Positions 25,069 to 31,991 of a stretch of 64,000 bases of DNA are shown here, piece by piece. The DNA is from a virus. Under the pieces are notes generated by a model, which did not search any database, had not been told where the DNA came from, and saw nothing but the letters and a program-made list of their open reading frames with translations. Numbering within the stretch: position 1 is the stretch's first letter; the number at the start of each line of letters is the position of its first letter. Location: IMG/VR virus record IMGVR_UViG_3300009503_000018, positions 1 to 64,000 of that record; one strand, written 5' to 3'. A program made the translations under genes and the position numbers.

Positions 25069-26250
25069 TTAGAAGAACTTGTGGAATTCCTTTTTACTCA
25101 AAATCCGCTTGGGTTTTCTACGGAACAAACTCGGAAAAGGAAAATGCCATTTCGGTAGCCGCTCCATCGTAGTACGGGGTTCAACTTTTGGCAATCCGAC
25201 ATATTCTCGAATCGCTTCCTCCATCACTCCTTCCGGCATAGCAACAGGTCTCTTTTCATTAATCTCGTTGATGATTTGGCTGTAAACTTTTTCTTTTTTT
25301 CTTTTTGTTAAATTCAAATCACGAAGTTGGTTCTGTAACAAATACGCTGCGATTACAGAAGGCGAACGGTTCATTCCCTCTCGACAGTGAACATAAATAT
25401 TCTTGCCTTCGCTCGTCCAACGTTCGAGGGTTTCCACCGCACGGCGAATATCCTGGAGACGACGAGCATTTCCTTCGGGCGATTCATCGAATTCATCGAT
25501 TGGGATATGTACATATTCTACATCTGGAGGTGGTGAATACGTATTTTGACTCACATTCAAAATGGCATCAAACGGTTTCCCCGTCTGACGATCACGCATT
25601 AACCACGCATTGATAATATCTCCAAGCCAGATATTTGGCGTAATTTGATCGGCTTTAATATCCTTTCTGTCCATATATTTTGTCAATAAAAATTGGACTA
25701 TACGGGACATATGAGGGCCGTGCTGCACTTTTGGCGGTGCGGAGAACCCTTGCGGTACAGAAAACAGTTCCGGTTGTGATGGCCGGGACAAATCACGTTC
25801 AACATATCCGCATGTGTTACAAAAATAATAAGGCTCTTTACCAATTTCGACCATCCCTATACCCGAACCACAATGTGGACATTTCCCAAAACTAATATCC
25901 TTTGAAGGATCAGGATCTTGATATTCGGGAAATTCTTCAAATTCAAAATCTTGATATTCTTCGGGGATTTCTTCGTGATATTGTTTCCAATGCTCCGATT
26001 GGTACAATTGTTCATTGGGGCTCAAAAGAACCGTTTGTCCACATTCTGGACACTGGATATTCCATGCTGAATATTTAACAATACTCTTTTTCGATAATGC
26101 TGTGGATTTACGATGTTTTTTCCAATGTTCCGATTGGCGAAGATTCTCGTGCGCCTGGAGAACGACCATCTGCCCGCACTCAGGGCATTGAACGATATCC
26201 CAACCCCATGCTGAAAATTTAACAATACTCTTTTTCGATAAAATACGCAT
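25069..26250 (-). CDS. Dual-specificity phosphatase with N-terminal zinc ribbons and LSKK tags at both ends
   Basis: This is a 393-residue protein. The N terminus is a duplicated unit, LSKKSIVK[FY]SAW plus a CPECG ribbon ending EHWK (residues 4-43 and 52-89), then a third ribbon (CPHCG...CNTCG, 124-148). Residues about 205-350 form a DSP/PTP catalytic domain with VHCREGMNRS (Cys289, Arg295) and candidate acid Asp252 or Asp255 in PIDEFDESP. DSPs remove phosphate from Tyr/Ser/Thr or from nucleotides and RNA 5' ends. The C terminus is RILSKKEFHKFF, another tag. It directly precedes the phosphohistidine-domain gene, so a joint phosphate chemistry is possible. Confidence 0.85.
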   Translation of the reverse strand: MRILSKKSIVKFSAWGWDIVQCPECGQMVVLQAHENLRQSEHWKKHRKSTALSKKSIVKYSAWNIQCPECGQTVLLSPNEQLYQSEHWKQYHEEIPEEYQDFEFEEFPEYQDPDPSKDISFGKCPHCGSGIGMVEIGKEPYYFCNTCGYVERDLSRPSQPELFSVPQGFSAPPKVQHGPHMSRIVQFLLTKYMDRKDIKADQITPNIWLGDIINAWLMRDRQTGKPFDAILNVSQNTYSPPPDVEYVHIPIDEFDESPEGNARRLQDIRRAVETLERWTSEGKNIYVHCREGMNRSPSVIAAYLLQNQLRDLNLTKRKKEKVYSQIINEINEKRPVAMPEGVMEEAIREYVGLPKVEPRTTMERLPKWHFPFPSLFRRKPKRILSKKEFHKFF

Positions 26251-26373
26251 ATAGTAGTCCTAATCAATTAAATTATTAACGGAGTCGGGAAAATCGAAGG
26301 CTCCATTACTGAATAAAACTGATTGTAAAAAAGGATATGGAAAGAAAAAGGAAGAAGTGTGGGAAAGAGATTA

Positions 26374-27324
26374 CTACGAAGAAAAACCTGTCTTCTGTCG
26401 AAATTCTTCACTCGAAGCAGACGCGCGAGAGAGATTTTTCAAAATCCGGATAGTCTCTTCAAAAGAATTGCCCAAGCACTTGACACTGACGACGGCTTCG
26501 GCCAATGCTGCGAATGATAGTCCCTCCGTCTCATGAACCCATCGGTCAATATCTTCGGTCTTGGGGAGCTTTCTCGAAAAATAAAACCGCCGAACATCTG
26601 CGTTAGGCATATCAATTTTAATTAAACGATCAAATCGCCTCGGGCGAGCAACCAACCGTTTATCTAAGCGCTCGGGATAATTGGTCGTCGCGATATTGAG
26701 CACTCGATCAATCTGATTTTCGCCATCAAGGAGCGAGAGGACTTCGTCTTCTTCATACGAGCGAATAATCGCATCAAGATCTTCGAACACACATACGACC
26801 GGTCGTTTCGGCTCAATTTCGCGAAAAACATGAAGCGCTCGATTTAAAATTGCCGGATGCCCACACATAAAAACGATTCCCCCACGGCCAATGATGTCCG
26901 ACACAATTTGCTGCACTAGCGAACTCTTCCCGCTTCCTTGAGGTCCATAAAACAAATACCCGCGCCGATGCAAATATCCGTATTTAGCAAATTCTTTTCC
27001 ACGAGTCCAAAACCGATCAATTTCGGACAACACAGCATCCGCAATACCGTCAGGAAATCGAATCAAATCGTCAACCGTAATTGGGATTCTTTTAAATGCA
27101 ATGCGATCATCAGACAATTCTCGACAGGTATACATTCCGGATTCTAATCGCGCGATAGTTCGTCCAACACCGACGTATTCTCCCGAACTCAGATACGCCC
27201 ATTGAATATGGGCAATGGGCGTAGTCTCATCGAAATGAACTTTCGGCATAGCCGGTTGTTCCTTTACCGCCGCTTTAGAAACATTTTCACCAAATTCTTC
27301 GAGATTGATTTCATGTGACGACAT
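26374..27324 (-). CDS. AAA+ ATPase (BCS1/CDC48-like)
   Basis: The start is taken at MSSHEINLEE (27324), because the upstream lipoprotein gene ends at 27326; a longer frame is open. The 316-residue protein has Walker A GPQGSGKS (about 127-134), Walker B VVCVFEDLDAI (about 176-186), sensor 1 LNIATTNYPE and an arginine-rich region RPRRFDR. This is the classic AAA layout of remodelling ATPases that thread or refold protein. In a virion operon it may act in assembly. It shows no tag. Confidence 0.85.
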   Translation of the reverse strand: MSSHEINLEEFGENVSKAAVKEQPAMPKVHFDETTPIAHIQWAYLSSGEYVGVGRTIARLESGMYTCRELSDDRIAFKRIPITVDDLIRFPDGIADAVLSEIDRFWTRGKEFAKYGYLHRRGYLFYGPQGSGKSSLVQQIVSDIIGRGGIVFMCGHPAILNRALHVFREIEPKRPVVCVFEDLDAIIRSYEEDEVLSLLDGENQIDRVLNIATTNYPERLDKRLVARPRRFDRLIKIDMPNADVRRFYFSRKLPKTEDIDRWVHETEGLSFAALAEAVVSVKCLGNSFEETIRILKNLSRASASSEEFRQKTGFSS

Positions 27325-27325
27325 C

Positions 27326-27565
27326 TTATTTCTTTTCCGCTGGCGTGTACCCAAATGCCTGCATGCATTCATTATACGATTCCCAATTCACCCCAACCGC
27401 ATTATCTGGTCCATTAAATTGGGATTGCTGAATACACACAAACTTCGTCCAATAAAAATCCGCTGGTGTTGCTCCATCTTTTACCCACATTTGCGTTGGA
27501 GTGCAACTACTACGCAGGAAACATCCAGACAGCAATAGCAAAAGACTAACGATTACGTATTTCAT
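27326..27565 (-). CDS. Small lipoprotein
   Basis: This 79-residue protein has a signal peptide MKYVIVSLLLLLSGC, where LSGC is a lipobox with Cys15 as the lipidation site. The mature part has two further Cys (FVCIQQ, ESYNECMQAFGYTP). The W..Y.ECM.AFGY ending is common in small phage-borne and enterobacterial lipoproteins. It could be an outer spanin-like or superinfection-exclusion lipoprotein. The ATG overlaps the upstream stop (ATGA). Confidence 0.8.
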   Translation of the reverse strand: MKYVIVSLLLLLSGCFLRSSCTPTQMWVKDGATPADFYWTKFVCIQQSQFNGPDNAVGVNWESYNECMQAFGYTPAEKK

Positions 27566-27729
27566 GACTCCTCCTTATTTTTTGGATCCGCAAGCTTATC
27601 TTCAATGGCTTCGATGATGAATCGTTCAATACGTTTTGGTTGCCTTCCGCAATATCGACGTACCTCTTCGATGAGTCTCTCAGGGACCGAAACATTTAAC
27701 ACTTCAGGTAACTCAATGACTTTACCCAT
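27562..27729 (-). CDS. Ribbon-helix-helix (Arc/CopG-like) DNA-binding protein
   Basis: This 55-residue protein begins MGKVIELPEVLNVSVPERLI. The strand (LNVSVPE), helix (RLIEEVRRYCGR) and second helix (RIERFIIEAIEDKLA) match the RHH fold. It has a GAAGAGGTG ribosome-binding site and overlaps the lipoprotein start by ATGA. RHH proteins act as dimeric repressors; here the likely target is a nearby promoter. It is too short for most gene callers. Confidence 0.7.
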   Translation of the reverse strand: MGKVIELPEVLNVSVPERLIEEVRRYCGRQPKRIERFIIEAIEDKLADPKNKEES

Positions 27730-27754
27730 AAACACCTCTTCTCGTCAAATTTTC

Positions 27755-28246
27755 TTACAAAACGCAACCCGGAATTACTTCTCCTGTCTCAATATTACGA
27801 AGTCGAAGTTTTTGAACACCCCCATCACTCAGATTTCCAGGAGATTGCCGCCACACCTCGATCCACCTCTTCAATTCCTGAATCGCCTGTTCTAATGTCC
27901 AGGGACCAAACGTGTCTTCATCAAATACCGCATCGGGACCTCGCGCGATAATAGCTTCACCACACGGAACACAATATTCTTTTCCTTGATACCAATATGC
28001 GGTGAGTCCTATATGAGCTTTATCACTTTCATTAAGAAACAACCCACCATATACATACTCCCCGCATTGAGAACAATAATGAGGACTTTCATTATCATCA
28101 CCACCAAACAACACGGGTTGTGGGGTAATATTTGAATCAAAATCTTCTTCTTCCTCGAAGATTCTATCATCTAAAGGACACCGGCGGACATATATCCAAT
28201 TCCAATCAGGATGGAAATATTCAATAATCCAAGTCTTGTGCTTCAT
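27755..28246 (-). CDS. Small-paralogue family member carrying a permuted zinc-ribbon module
   Basis: This is a 163-residue protein. Its ends (MKHKTWIIEYFHPDWNWIYV and PWTLEQAIQELKRW ... LRLRNIETGEVIP) match the neighbouring gene at 28280-28498. Between them (residues about 24-114) lies module Z of the 1037-residue protein, but with its halves in the opposite order: TPQPVLFGG...CSQCGEYVYGG first, then YWYQGKEYCVPCGEAIIARG. The function is unknown. The split is sharp at residue level, so a domain insertion is a direct reading of the sequence. Confidence 0.75.
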   Translation of the reverse strand: MKHKTWIIEYFHPDWNWIYVRRCPLDDRIFEEEEDFDSNITPQPVLFGGDDNESPHYCSQCGEYVYGGLFLNESDKAHIGLTAYWYQGKEYCVPCGEAIIARGPDAVFDEDTFGPWTLEQAIQELKRWIEVWRQSPGNLSDGGVQKLRLRNIETGEVIPGCVL

Positions 28247-28279
28247 AGTAGGTGTGAGACCTTATTTCGTTGGTGCATT

Positions 28280-28498
28280 CTACACCAAAACACAACACGG
28301 AATTACTTCTTCTGTTTCAATATTGCTAATTCGAAGATTCGGAACACATCCCATGATTCCGCGTCCCCACACTTTAGCCCATAGCTTTAATTCTTGAATC
28401 GCCTGTTCTAATGACCATGCATTCCGATGATGCGCGATCCAGCGCGAATCATGGAAATACTCAATCATCCAAGTCCCTGGTTTAGTGTTATGCTTCAT
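28280..28498 (-). CDS. Small-paralogue family member (W-I-E-Y ... RNIETEE)
   Basis: The start is taken at MKHNTKPGTWMIEYFHD (28498), which follows the upstream stop at 28503; an earlier in-frame start overlaps that gene. The 72-residue protein has the family pattern: W.IEYF, then SLEQAIQELK, then LRISNIETEEVIPCCVLV. It is the version of the 163-residue neighbour that lacks the zinc module. The family has other members at 32.0, 32.3, 37.7, 37.9, 38.2 and 46.0 kb. The function is unknown. Confidence 0.7.
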   Translation of the reverse strand: MKHNTKPGTWMIEYFHDSRWIAHHRNAWSLEQAIQELKLWAKVWGRGIMGCVPNLRISNIETEEVIPCCVLV

Positions 28499-28502
28499 AA
28501 GA

Positions 28503-29126
28503 TCACGACTCTCGATTTGGTGGAACAACAATCGCAAAGCGCTCTTGCTTCCCCCACTTCTTTGCAGTTTTTAGCGAATCCGATAGTATATCCAAACGGT
28601 ACCCTTTGATTGCACCGCCCACATCTTGCGCCTGGTACCATCCAAATCCTTCGATCCATACCCACGATCCGAGCGGAATCAACGTAGGATCTACGGCCAC
28701 AATGTTCTTCCGCGCATCGGTCAGCATCATCGTCGCCGTATGCTTGCGATCTCGATCTGCGTTCATGCCGCCTGCTTTCGGCACATACTGTGTGATTTTG
28801 AATTTCCGACCCCACGAACGCGATCCCACAGCGGCGATTTGGTTTGAGGCATTGAGCACGTCAATGTGAGATCGCGACAATGCAGACAATGCAGTCGTTG
28901 CCGCGTGTTCTCTTTTTCGCGATTGTCCAAGCTCTTGCTGACTCAAGGCATAGGATCGAGCATACCACACTGCCGATCCCCATCCACCACTGCCAAAGAC
29001 TACAGCCGCCAAAAAACATCCGGTTAGCCATCGAGTCCGACGACGAAGAACGCGGATGGTCTTTTGCTCTCGGGCGTATGCTTTCGGATCGACGACAATC
29101 GCCGATCCCCAATCGTTGGTTTGCAT
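28503..29126 (-). CDS. Membrane-anchored 3D-domain (RlpA-like barrel) peptidoglycan protein
   Basis: The start is taken at the ATG at 29126 (MQTNDWGSAI), with an AGGTGG close upstream; a TTG at 29147 is an alternative. One membrane helix (about residues 31-55) is followed by a periplasmic domain. The C-terminal 3D domain is clear: TATMMLTDARKNIVAVDPTL, IPLGSWVWIEGFGWYQAQDV and GGAIKGYRLDIL, with the three conserved Asp. 3D/double-psi-barrel proteins cleave or bind peptidoglycan. It is a good candidate for lysis or for local wall degradation during DNA entry. Confidence 0.8.
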   Translation of the reverse strand: MQTNDWGSAIVVDPKAYAREQKTIRVLRRRTRWLTGCFLAAVVFGSGGWGSAVWYARSYALSQQELGQSRKREHAATTALSALSRSHIDVLNASNQIAAVGSRSWGRKFKITQYVPKAGGMNADRDRKHTATMMLTDARKNIVAVDPTLIPLGSWVWIEGFGWYQAQDVGGAIKGYRLDILSDSLKTAKKWGKQERFAIVVPPNRES

Positions 29127-29189
29127 CCCACCTATGATAATTGCCAATTACGCCGAAGTCAAGACACGTATTCTATTGCAAACGGCATA

Positions 29190-29426
29190 TCAGTCTCTGC
29201 ACAAATTGTCAATGACTTCGTAAACTTCTTCAAGATCCGTATAACGATGTAATCTCCGCAGTTTTTGCAGCAACCCAAGAAATTTTTGGATTCTCAAATC
29301 TGGATATGCGGTCAAATCTATATCAGAAGCTTCTCCTCGATAGATCAAAACAAGCGCTTCTAAACTCGCATCCGGCCAGCTCTCTAAATATTGTAATAAT
29401 GCCTTTTTAACTTCATTCATGTTCAT
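29190..29426 (-). CDS. Small helical protein, unknown
   Basis: This 78-residue protein begins MNMNEVKKALLQYLESWPDA; the start could be either of the first two Met. It is mostly helical with hydrophobic heptads (KFLGLLQKLRRLHRYTDLEE). It is the first gene (most upstream) of the minus-strand block. No family is recognised. Confidence 0.6.
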   Translation of the reverse strand: MNMNEVKKALLQYLESWPDASLEALVLIYRGEASDIDLTAYPDLRIQKFLGLLQKLRRLHRYTDLEEVYEVIDNLCRD

Positions 29427-29490
29427 GAACAGGGGAGCAAAATTCAGTCACTTTATACAACTCTGTACTTCAGATAACGAATTAGGTAAC

Positions 29491-29727
29491 ACAAAATGTC
29501 GGCACAGCGAACTGACATACTCACGACTTTAGTCGTGGGGTTCTGAGGTTAGCGTCCTTCACGCCAGAGCCTCTTTAGGGGTATCAGTGCTCCCTTTGCC
29601 AGAAACTCTTTCTTCTGGCAATCGAGTATGCCTTGATGTCTCAGCGAAATTACGAAGGACGCACCACGACTGCGACTGAAGTCGTGGGCTTTCCCGCTCA
29701 TGTGTCGTAAATGCCGACATTTTGTGT
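29491..29727. ncRNA. Structured inverted-repeat element, IS200/IS605- or IscB-type guide-RNA-like
   Basis: The segment is bounded by a perfect 16-base inverted repeat (acacaaaatgtcggca at 29491 and its complement at 29712). Inside are hairpin cacgactttagtcgtg (29522-29537), paired arms gcgtccttc/gaaggacgc, hairpin tgccagaa...ttctggca (about 29596-29620) and hairpin ccacgact...agtcgtgg (about 29665-29688). The ACGACT[TA][TA]AGTCGTGGG hairpins at both ends are like those that end IS200/IS605-family and IscB/TnpB elements and their omega/HEARO RNAs. No nuclease gene is present. The transcribed strand is not certain, but the minus strand reads like a multi-stem RNA. The whole 29427-29831 stretch has no other gene that I can support. 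Confidence 0.5.
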
Positions 29728-29831
29728 CGTATTAGGCGATACGCCGCACGTCGTTGCTAATTCATGATTTAGTACGGCTCGTCGTCTTACGTTCAACGCG
29801 TGCGCTTTATGCATCGCCAACTATTTTCAAA

Positions 29832-29903
29832 TTGGGGCAGTGGGAGTCGAACCTCACATCGAGCGCTTATAAGGCGCTTGCTCTGCCGTTGAGCTACACC
29901 CCA
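29832..29903 (-). tRNA. tRNA-Ile(UAU)
   Basis: A cloverleaf is readable on the minus strand: acceptor TGGGGTG/TGCCCCA, D-arm GCTC...GAGC, anticodon stem AGCGC/GCGCT with loop CTTATAA and anticodon UAU. This reads the rare AUA codon without needing lysidine-modified tRNA. The T-arm is imperfect (a mismatch in the stem and an 8-base loop around GTTCGACT), and position 1 is T. It may be a degraded or unusual tRNA. Confidence 0.75.
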
Positions 29904-30020
29904 ATAGAGTGAAGTACATTGCTGCGTGAATGAACACACAGGAGGAGCACCCTATTTTGAGCTAGAGACTACGCAATGTACTCCACTCCTTCTTGCCTGG
30001 TTTATTTGCCTGGTTTATTT

Positions 30021-30107
30021 ACACAATATTGAGCCAAAAACTCAAGGCTCCCCAGGCATATACACAATATTGAGCCAAAACTCAAGGCTCCCCAGGCAAA
30101 ACAAATT
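30021..30107. repeat. Two ~40-bp direct repeats with internal hairpin
   Basis: The unit acacaatattgagccaaaa...ctcaaggctccccaggca is present twice in a row (differing by one A), preceded by a duplicated cctggtttattt. GAGCC...GGCTC can form a stem in each unit, and TGCCTGG/CCAGGCA an outer stem. On the minus strand they follow the end of the 30130 gene. A tandem terminator or RNA-processing site is possible. The rest of 29904-30129 shows no gene. Confidence 0.65.
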
Positions 30108-30129
30108 GTAGCAGCTTTTCCGAACAAAG

Positions 30130-30438
30130 TCAAGAACACGCACAGGTCCCTGCGCTTACGACCATACCACACTCACTACACGACCGCGGTTCACACATTG
30201 GTTTTGACTTTGCTTTTGCTTTAATACGAATTTCCATGCGTGGGCGCCCAGGTCGCTTAGAACGAATCAATTCGGTCTCAATTAGCTCTTCTTGTTCCAT
30301 ATTGTGCAAAATTTCGTCGAGCTTTTGAGGAGTCACTTGCCGCTGGAGACGGCGGAGTAAAAGGTAGCGAGGGAGAAAGCCGTTCGCTTCTTCGAGGTGT
30401 GCTAGGATATATGCTTTGATGTAATCCGCAGTTCTCAT
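30130..30438 (-). CDS. Winged-helix-like protein with C-terminal Cys cluster
   Basis: This is a 102-residue protein from ATG 30438 (a GTG at 30444 is also open). The N-terminal 60 residues (TADYIKAYILAHLEEANGFL ... LDEILHNMEQEELIETELIR) read like a winged helix. A basic AT-hook-like segment (SKRPGRPRMEIR) follows, then a Lys/Ala linker and CSECGMVVSAGTCAC. It is likely a DNA-binding regulator. It stands alone between the tRNA and an inverted repeat. Confidence 0.7.
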   Translation of the reverse strand: MRTADYIKAYILAHLEEANGFLPRYLLLRRLQRQVTPQKLDEILHNMEQEELIETELIRSKRPGRPRMEIRIKAKAKSKPMCEPRSCSECGMVVSAGTCACS

Positions 30439-30474
30439 GACCACAAAAAATCTTAGTGGTACTTTATGGTAAGT

Positions 30475-30583
30475 GATGGTATAAATAATTATTGAATAAT
30501 AAATTTATAAGTACTTGTAAATAAACAGAAAGTGTATTTCATGATCATGACTTCAGTATCTTCATGAATTATTTATACCAACA
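30475..30583. promoter_or_regulatory. AT-rich intergenic inverted repeat
   Basis: Tggtataaataatt (about 30475) and its complement aattatttatacca (about 30570) flank about 80 bases. Within lies the perfect palindrome tcatgatcatga (about 30539-30550). The stretch lies between two minus-strand genes and holds no ORF. It could be a regulator-binding region for the winged-helix gene or a large hairpin. Confidence 0.45.
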
Positions 30584-30590
30584 CTACACC

Positions 30591-30779
30591 CTATTCTCTA
30601 CCAAAATTTTTTCGTCGCCCCTTCTTGGTCTTTTTCGTATTTTTCGTCTTTCTGAGTTCTGCGACACGCTGTGACAAATACACAATCTTCTTCTTCCGAC
30701 AAATGGGCATATGATGTCGCCAACTCCATCGGAAAATTTTCTTTTTACAATGGGGGCAAATTTTATGCAAAAGGAACAT
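30591..30779 (-). CDS. Small zinc-finger protein with basic tail
   Basis: This 62-residue protein has a finger CPHCKKKIFRWSWRHHMPIC (residues 8-27, C-x2-C...H...C) and a Lys/Arg-rich C terminus. An AAGGAAAC site precedes the ATG. A small nucleic-acid-binding protein is the likely reading. Confidence 0.7.
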   Translation of the reverse strand: MFLLHKICPHCKKKIFRWSWRHHMPICRKKKIVYLSQRVAELRKTKNTKKTKKGRRKNFGRE

Positions 30780-30788
30780 AGTGTTTCC

Positions 30789-30977
30789 TTATTGTATTGT
30801 TGCTTCTTCGATTGGAGAAAATCGTAAAGCCCACCGCCGTAAATTAGAATAGGGCTGTCCCACAAACCGGCGAACAATGGGCGGACCATGTACAATAATA
30901 TCGTTCTGATCTGTTTCAACAAGAACTGTGAATTGAGTACAACTCAAATATCGCGCTATGGAAGATTGGTATACCAC
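30789..30977 (-). CDS. Small unknown protein, GTG start
   Basis: The open frame of 62 residues starts at a GTG and overlaps the upstream gene by 22 bases. The core FTVLVETDQNDIIVHGPPIV looks like a beta hairpin. No family is recognised. The start is uncertain. Confidence 0.5.
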   Translation of the reverse strand: MVYQSSIARYLSCTQFTVLVETDQNDIIVHGPPIVRRFVGQPYSNLRRWALRFSPIEEATIQ

Positions 30978-31234
30978 TTTTCAGCCATTGTCCGCGCGGA
31001 GTCAATTCGCATTCCATGTGCGTCGTACAAATCGACATACAGCTTCGCCAGCATTGGGGCTGGAAGAGCACTGATCATCTGTCGCAGTGCATCAACATCC
31101 GCCTTGGTCTTCGGCTCTGGAAGTGTAGTCTGTGCAGATGAAGATGCCGTTGTCATTGGCCATCCCCACCAACCCCCTACTGCCATAGATTTGTAGAATT
31201 CGTCAACTTCATCTTCAAATCGCGGGTAATCCAT
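30956..31234 (-). CDS. Small unknown protein
   Basis: This 92-residue protein has an N-terminal acidic helix (FEDEVDEFYKSM), a Gly/Trp/Pro linker and a C-terminal helical part (DALRQMISALPAPMLAKLYV). A GGAGAGCG site precedes the ATG. The function is unknown. Confidence 0.65.
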   Translation of the reverse strand: MDYPRFEDEVDEFYKSMAVGGWWGWPMTTASSSAQTTLPEPKTKADVDALRQMISALPAPMLAKLYVDLYDAHGMRIDSARTMAEKWYTNLP

Positions 31235-31271
31235 AACGAACGCTCTCCTTGAATTTTACTCAATCAACTTT

Positions 31272-31673
31272 TTATAAAAGAAATTCTGTAACATCTTCGG
31301 GTCCATCAACCATGACAATCAGTCCCGGCCGTGCAACTCTAACCGCCCCTTCGCCAATTCCAATCCATTCGATTATTACACATTTCTCCATGTCCACCAA
31401 AAGGCATCGAGATGCCGTTATGTATAAATCGGATTCCACATCGTCTTGACAAACAATAGTGTCAACCAATGACCGAAGACCAATGCGGTCTATGATCCGA
31501 TTCGTTCTTTCGGAGTCTAGGGTCGAGCAGACCGCAATTTTCACGCCTCGCTGCCGTAATGATTGAAATAACGCGACTTTTCGATCATCACGACTCGATG
31601 ATTCTGGATCGGTCATATTGACCAATGCGCCTAATCCAAAAATTGCGGCCTCAAAAGACTGTTCTTGATCCAT
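31272..31673 (-). CDS. HAD-like protein lacking the catalytic Asp motif
   Basis: This 133-residue protein follows the HAD phosphatase order. AAIFGLGALVN stands at the place of the usual DxDGTLV motif; both Asp are replaced by Gly. Next come GVKIAVCSTLDSERTNRII (motif II region), DTIVCQDDVESD and CLLVDMEKCVIIEWIGIGEG. The cap is minimal. Loss of the nucleophile suggests a non-catalytic binding role or a decaying gene. It has a GGAGATGG site before the ATG. Confidence 0.65.
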   Translation of the reverse strand: MDQEQSFEAAIFGLGALVNMTDPESSSRDDRKVALFQSLRQRGVKIAVCSTLDSERTNRIIDRIGLRSLVDTIVCQDDVESDLYITASRCLLVDMEKCVIIEWIGIGEGAVRVARPGLIVMVDGPEDVTEFLL

Positions 31674-31692
31674 CTTGATCCATCTCCGATTT

Positions 31693-31854
31693 TTAATCTG
31701 ATATTTTAGGCCACAAGTCGATCCAAATCAGGGAATACACGAGTTCCTTTTTCCTGTCAAGAGAAAATGGAGCATTGGCAATACCTGTAAGCACTGTTGC
31801 AATACTATTGAGCAATTTATCGAATTCTTGAATTTTTGATATGTTCTTTTTCAT
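31693..31854 (-). CDS. Small unknown protein (53 residues)
   Basis: The frame MKKNISKIQEFDKLLNSIAT ... VYSLIWIDLWPKISD is complete and helical. It ends 19 bases before the HAD-like gene. The ribosome-binding site is weak (ACAAAGA). It is supported by fit to the operon spacing and amino-acid make-up, not by family. Confidence 0.5.
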   Translation of the reverse strand: MKKNISKIQEFDKLLNSIATVLTGIANAPFSLDRKKELVYSLIWIDLWPKISD

Positions 31855-31864
31855 TCTTTGTAGT

Positions 31865-31990
31865 CAATTTATTCCATGTTAATGTCTGCGTTTAATATAG
31901 AGACCAATTTATTCCATGTTAATGTCTGCGTTTAATATAAACGATCATTTAGATTTTATATTAAACTTTGCTTAACATGGAGGCCAATTT
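31865..31990. repeat. Tandem 35-bp repeat plus large interrupted hairpin
   Basis: Caatttattccatgttaatg...tctgcgtttaatata occurs twice (about 31866-31900 and 31906-31940). The second copy can fold onto tttatattaaac...ttaacatgg (about 31955-31980), giving a long interrupted stem. It lies in the 3' trailer of the minus-strand gene that ends at 31992. Possible roles are termination, RNA stability or a protein-binding site. Confidence 0.6.
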
Positions 31991-31991
31991 A

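Noticed and set aside
29427-29727. CRISPR array
   Set aside because: Repeats here are inverted arms and hairpins, not regularly spaced direct repeats with unique spacers.
29926-30111. 61-residue plus-strand frame across the repeats
   Set aside because: Made of the direct repeats, no ribosome-binding site, and it faces away from neighbouring genes.
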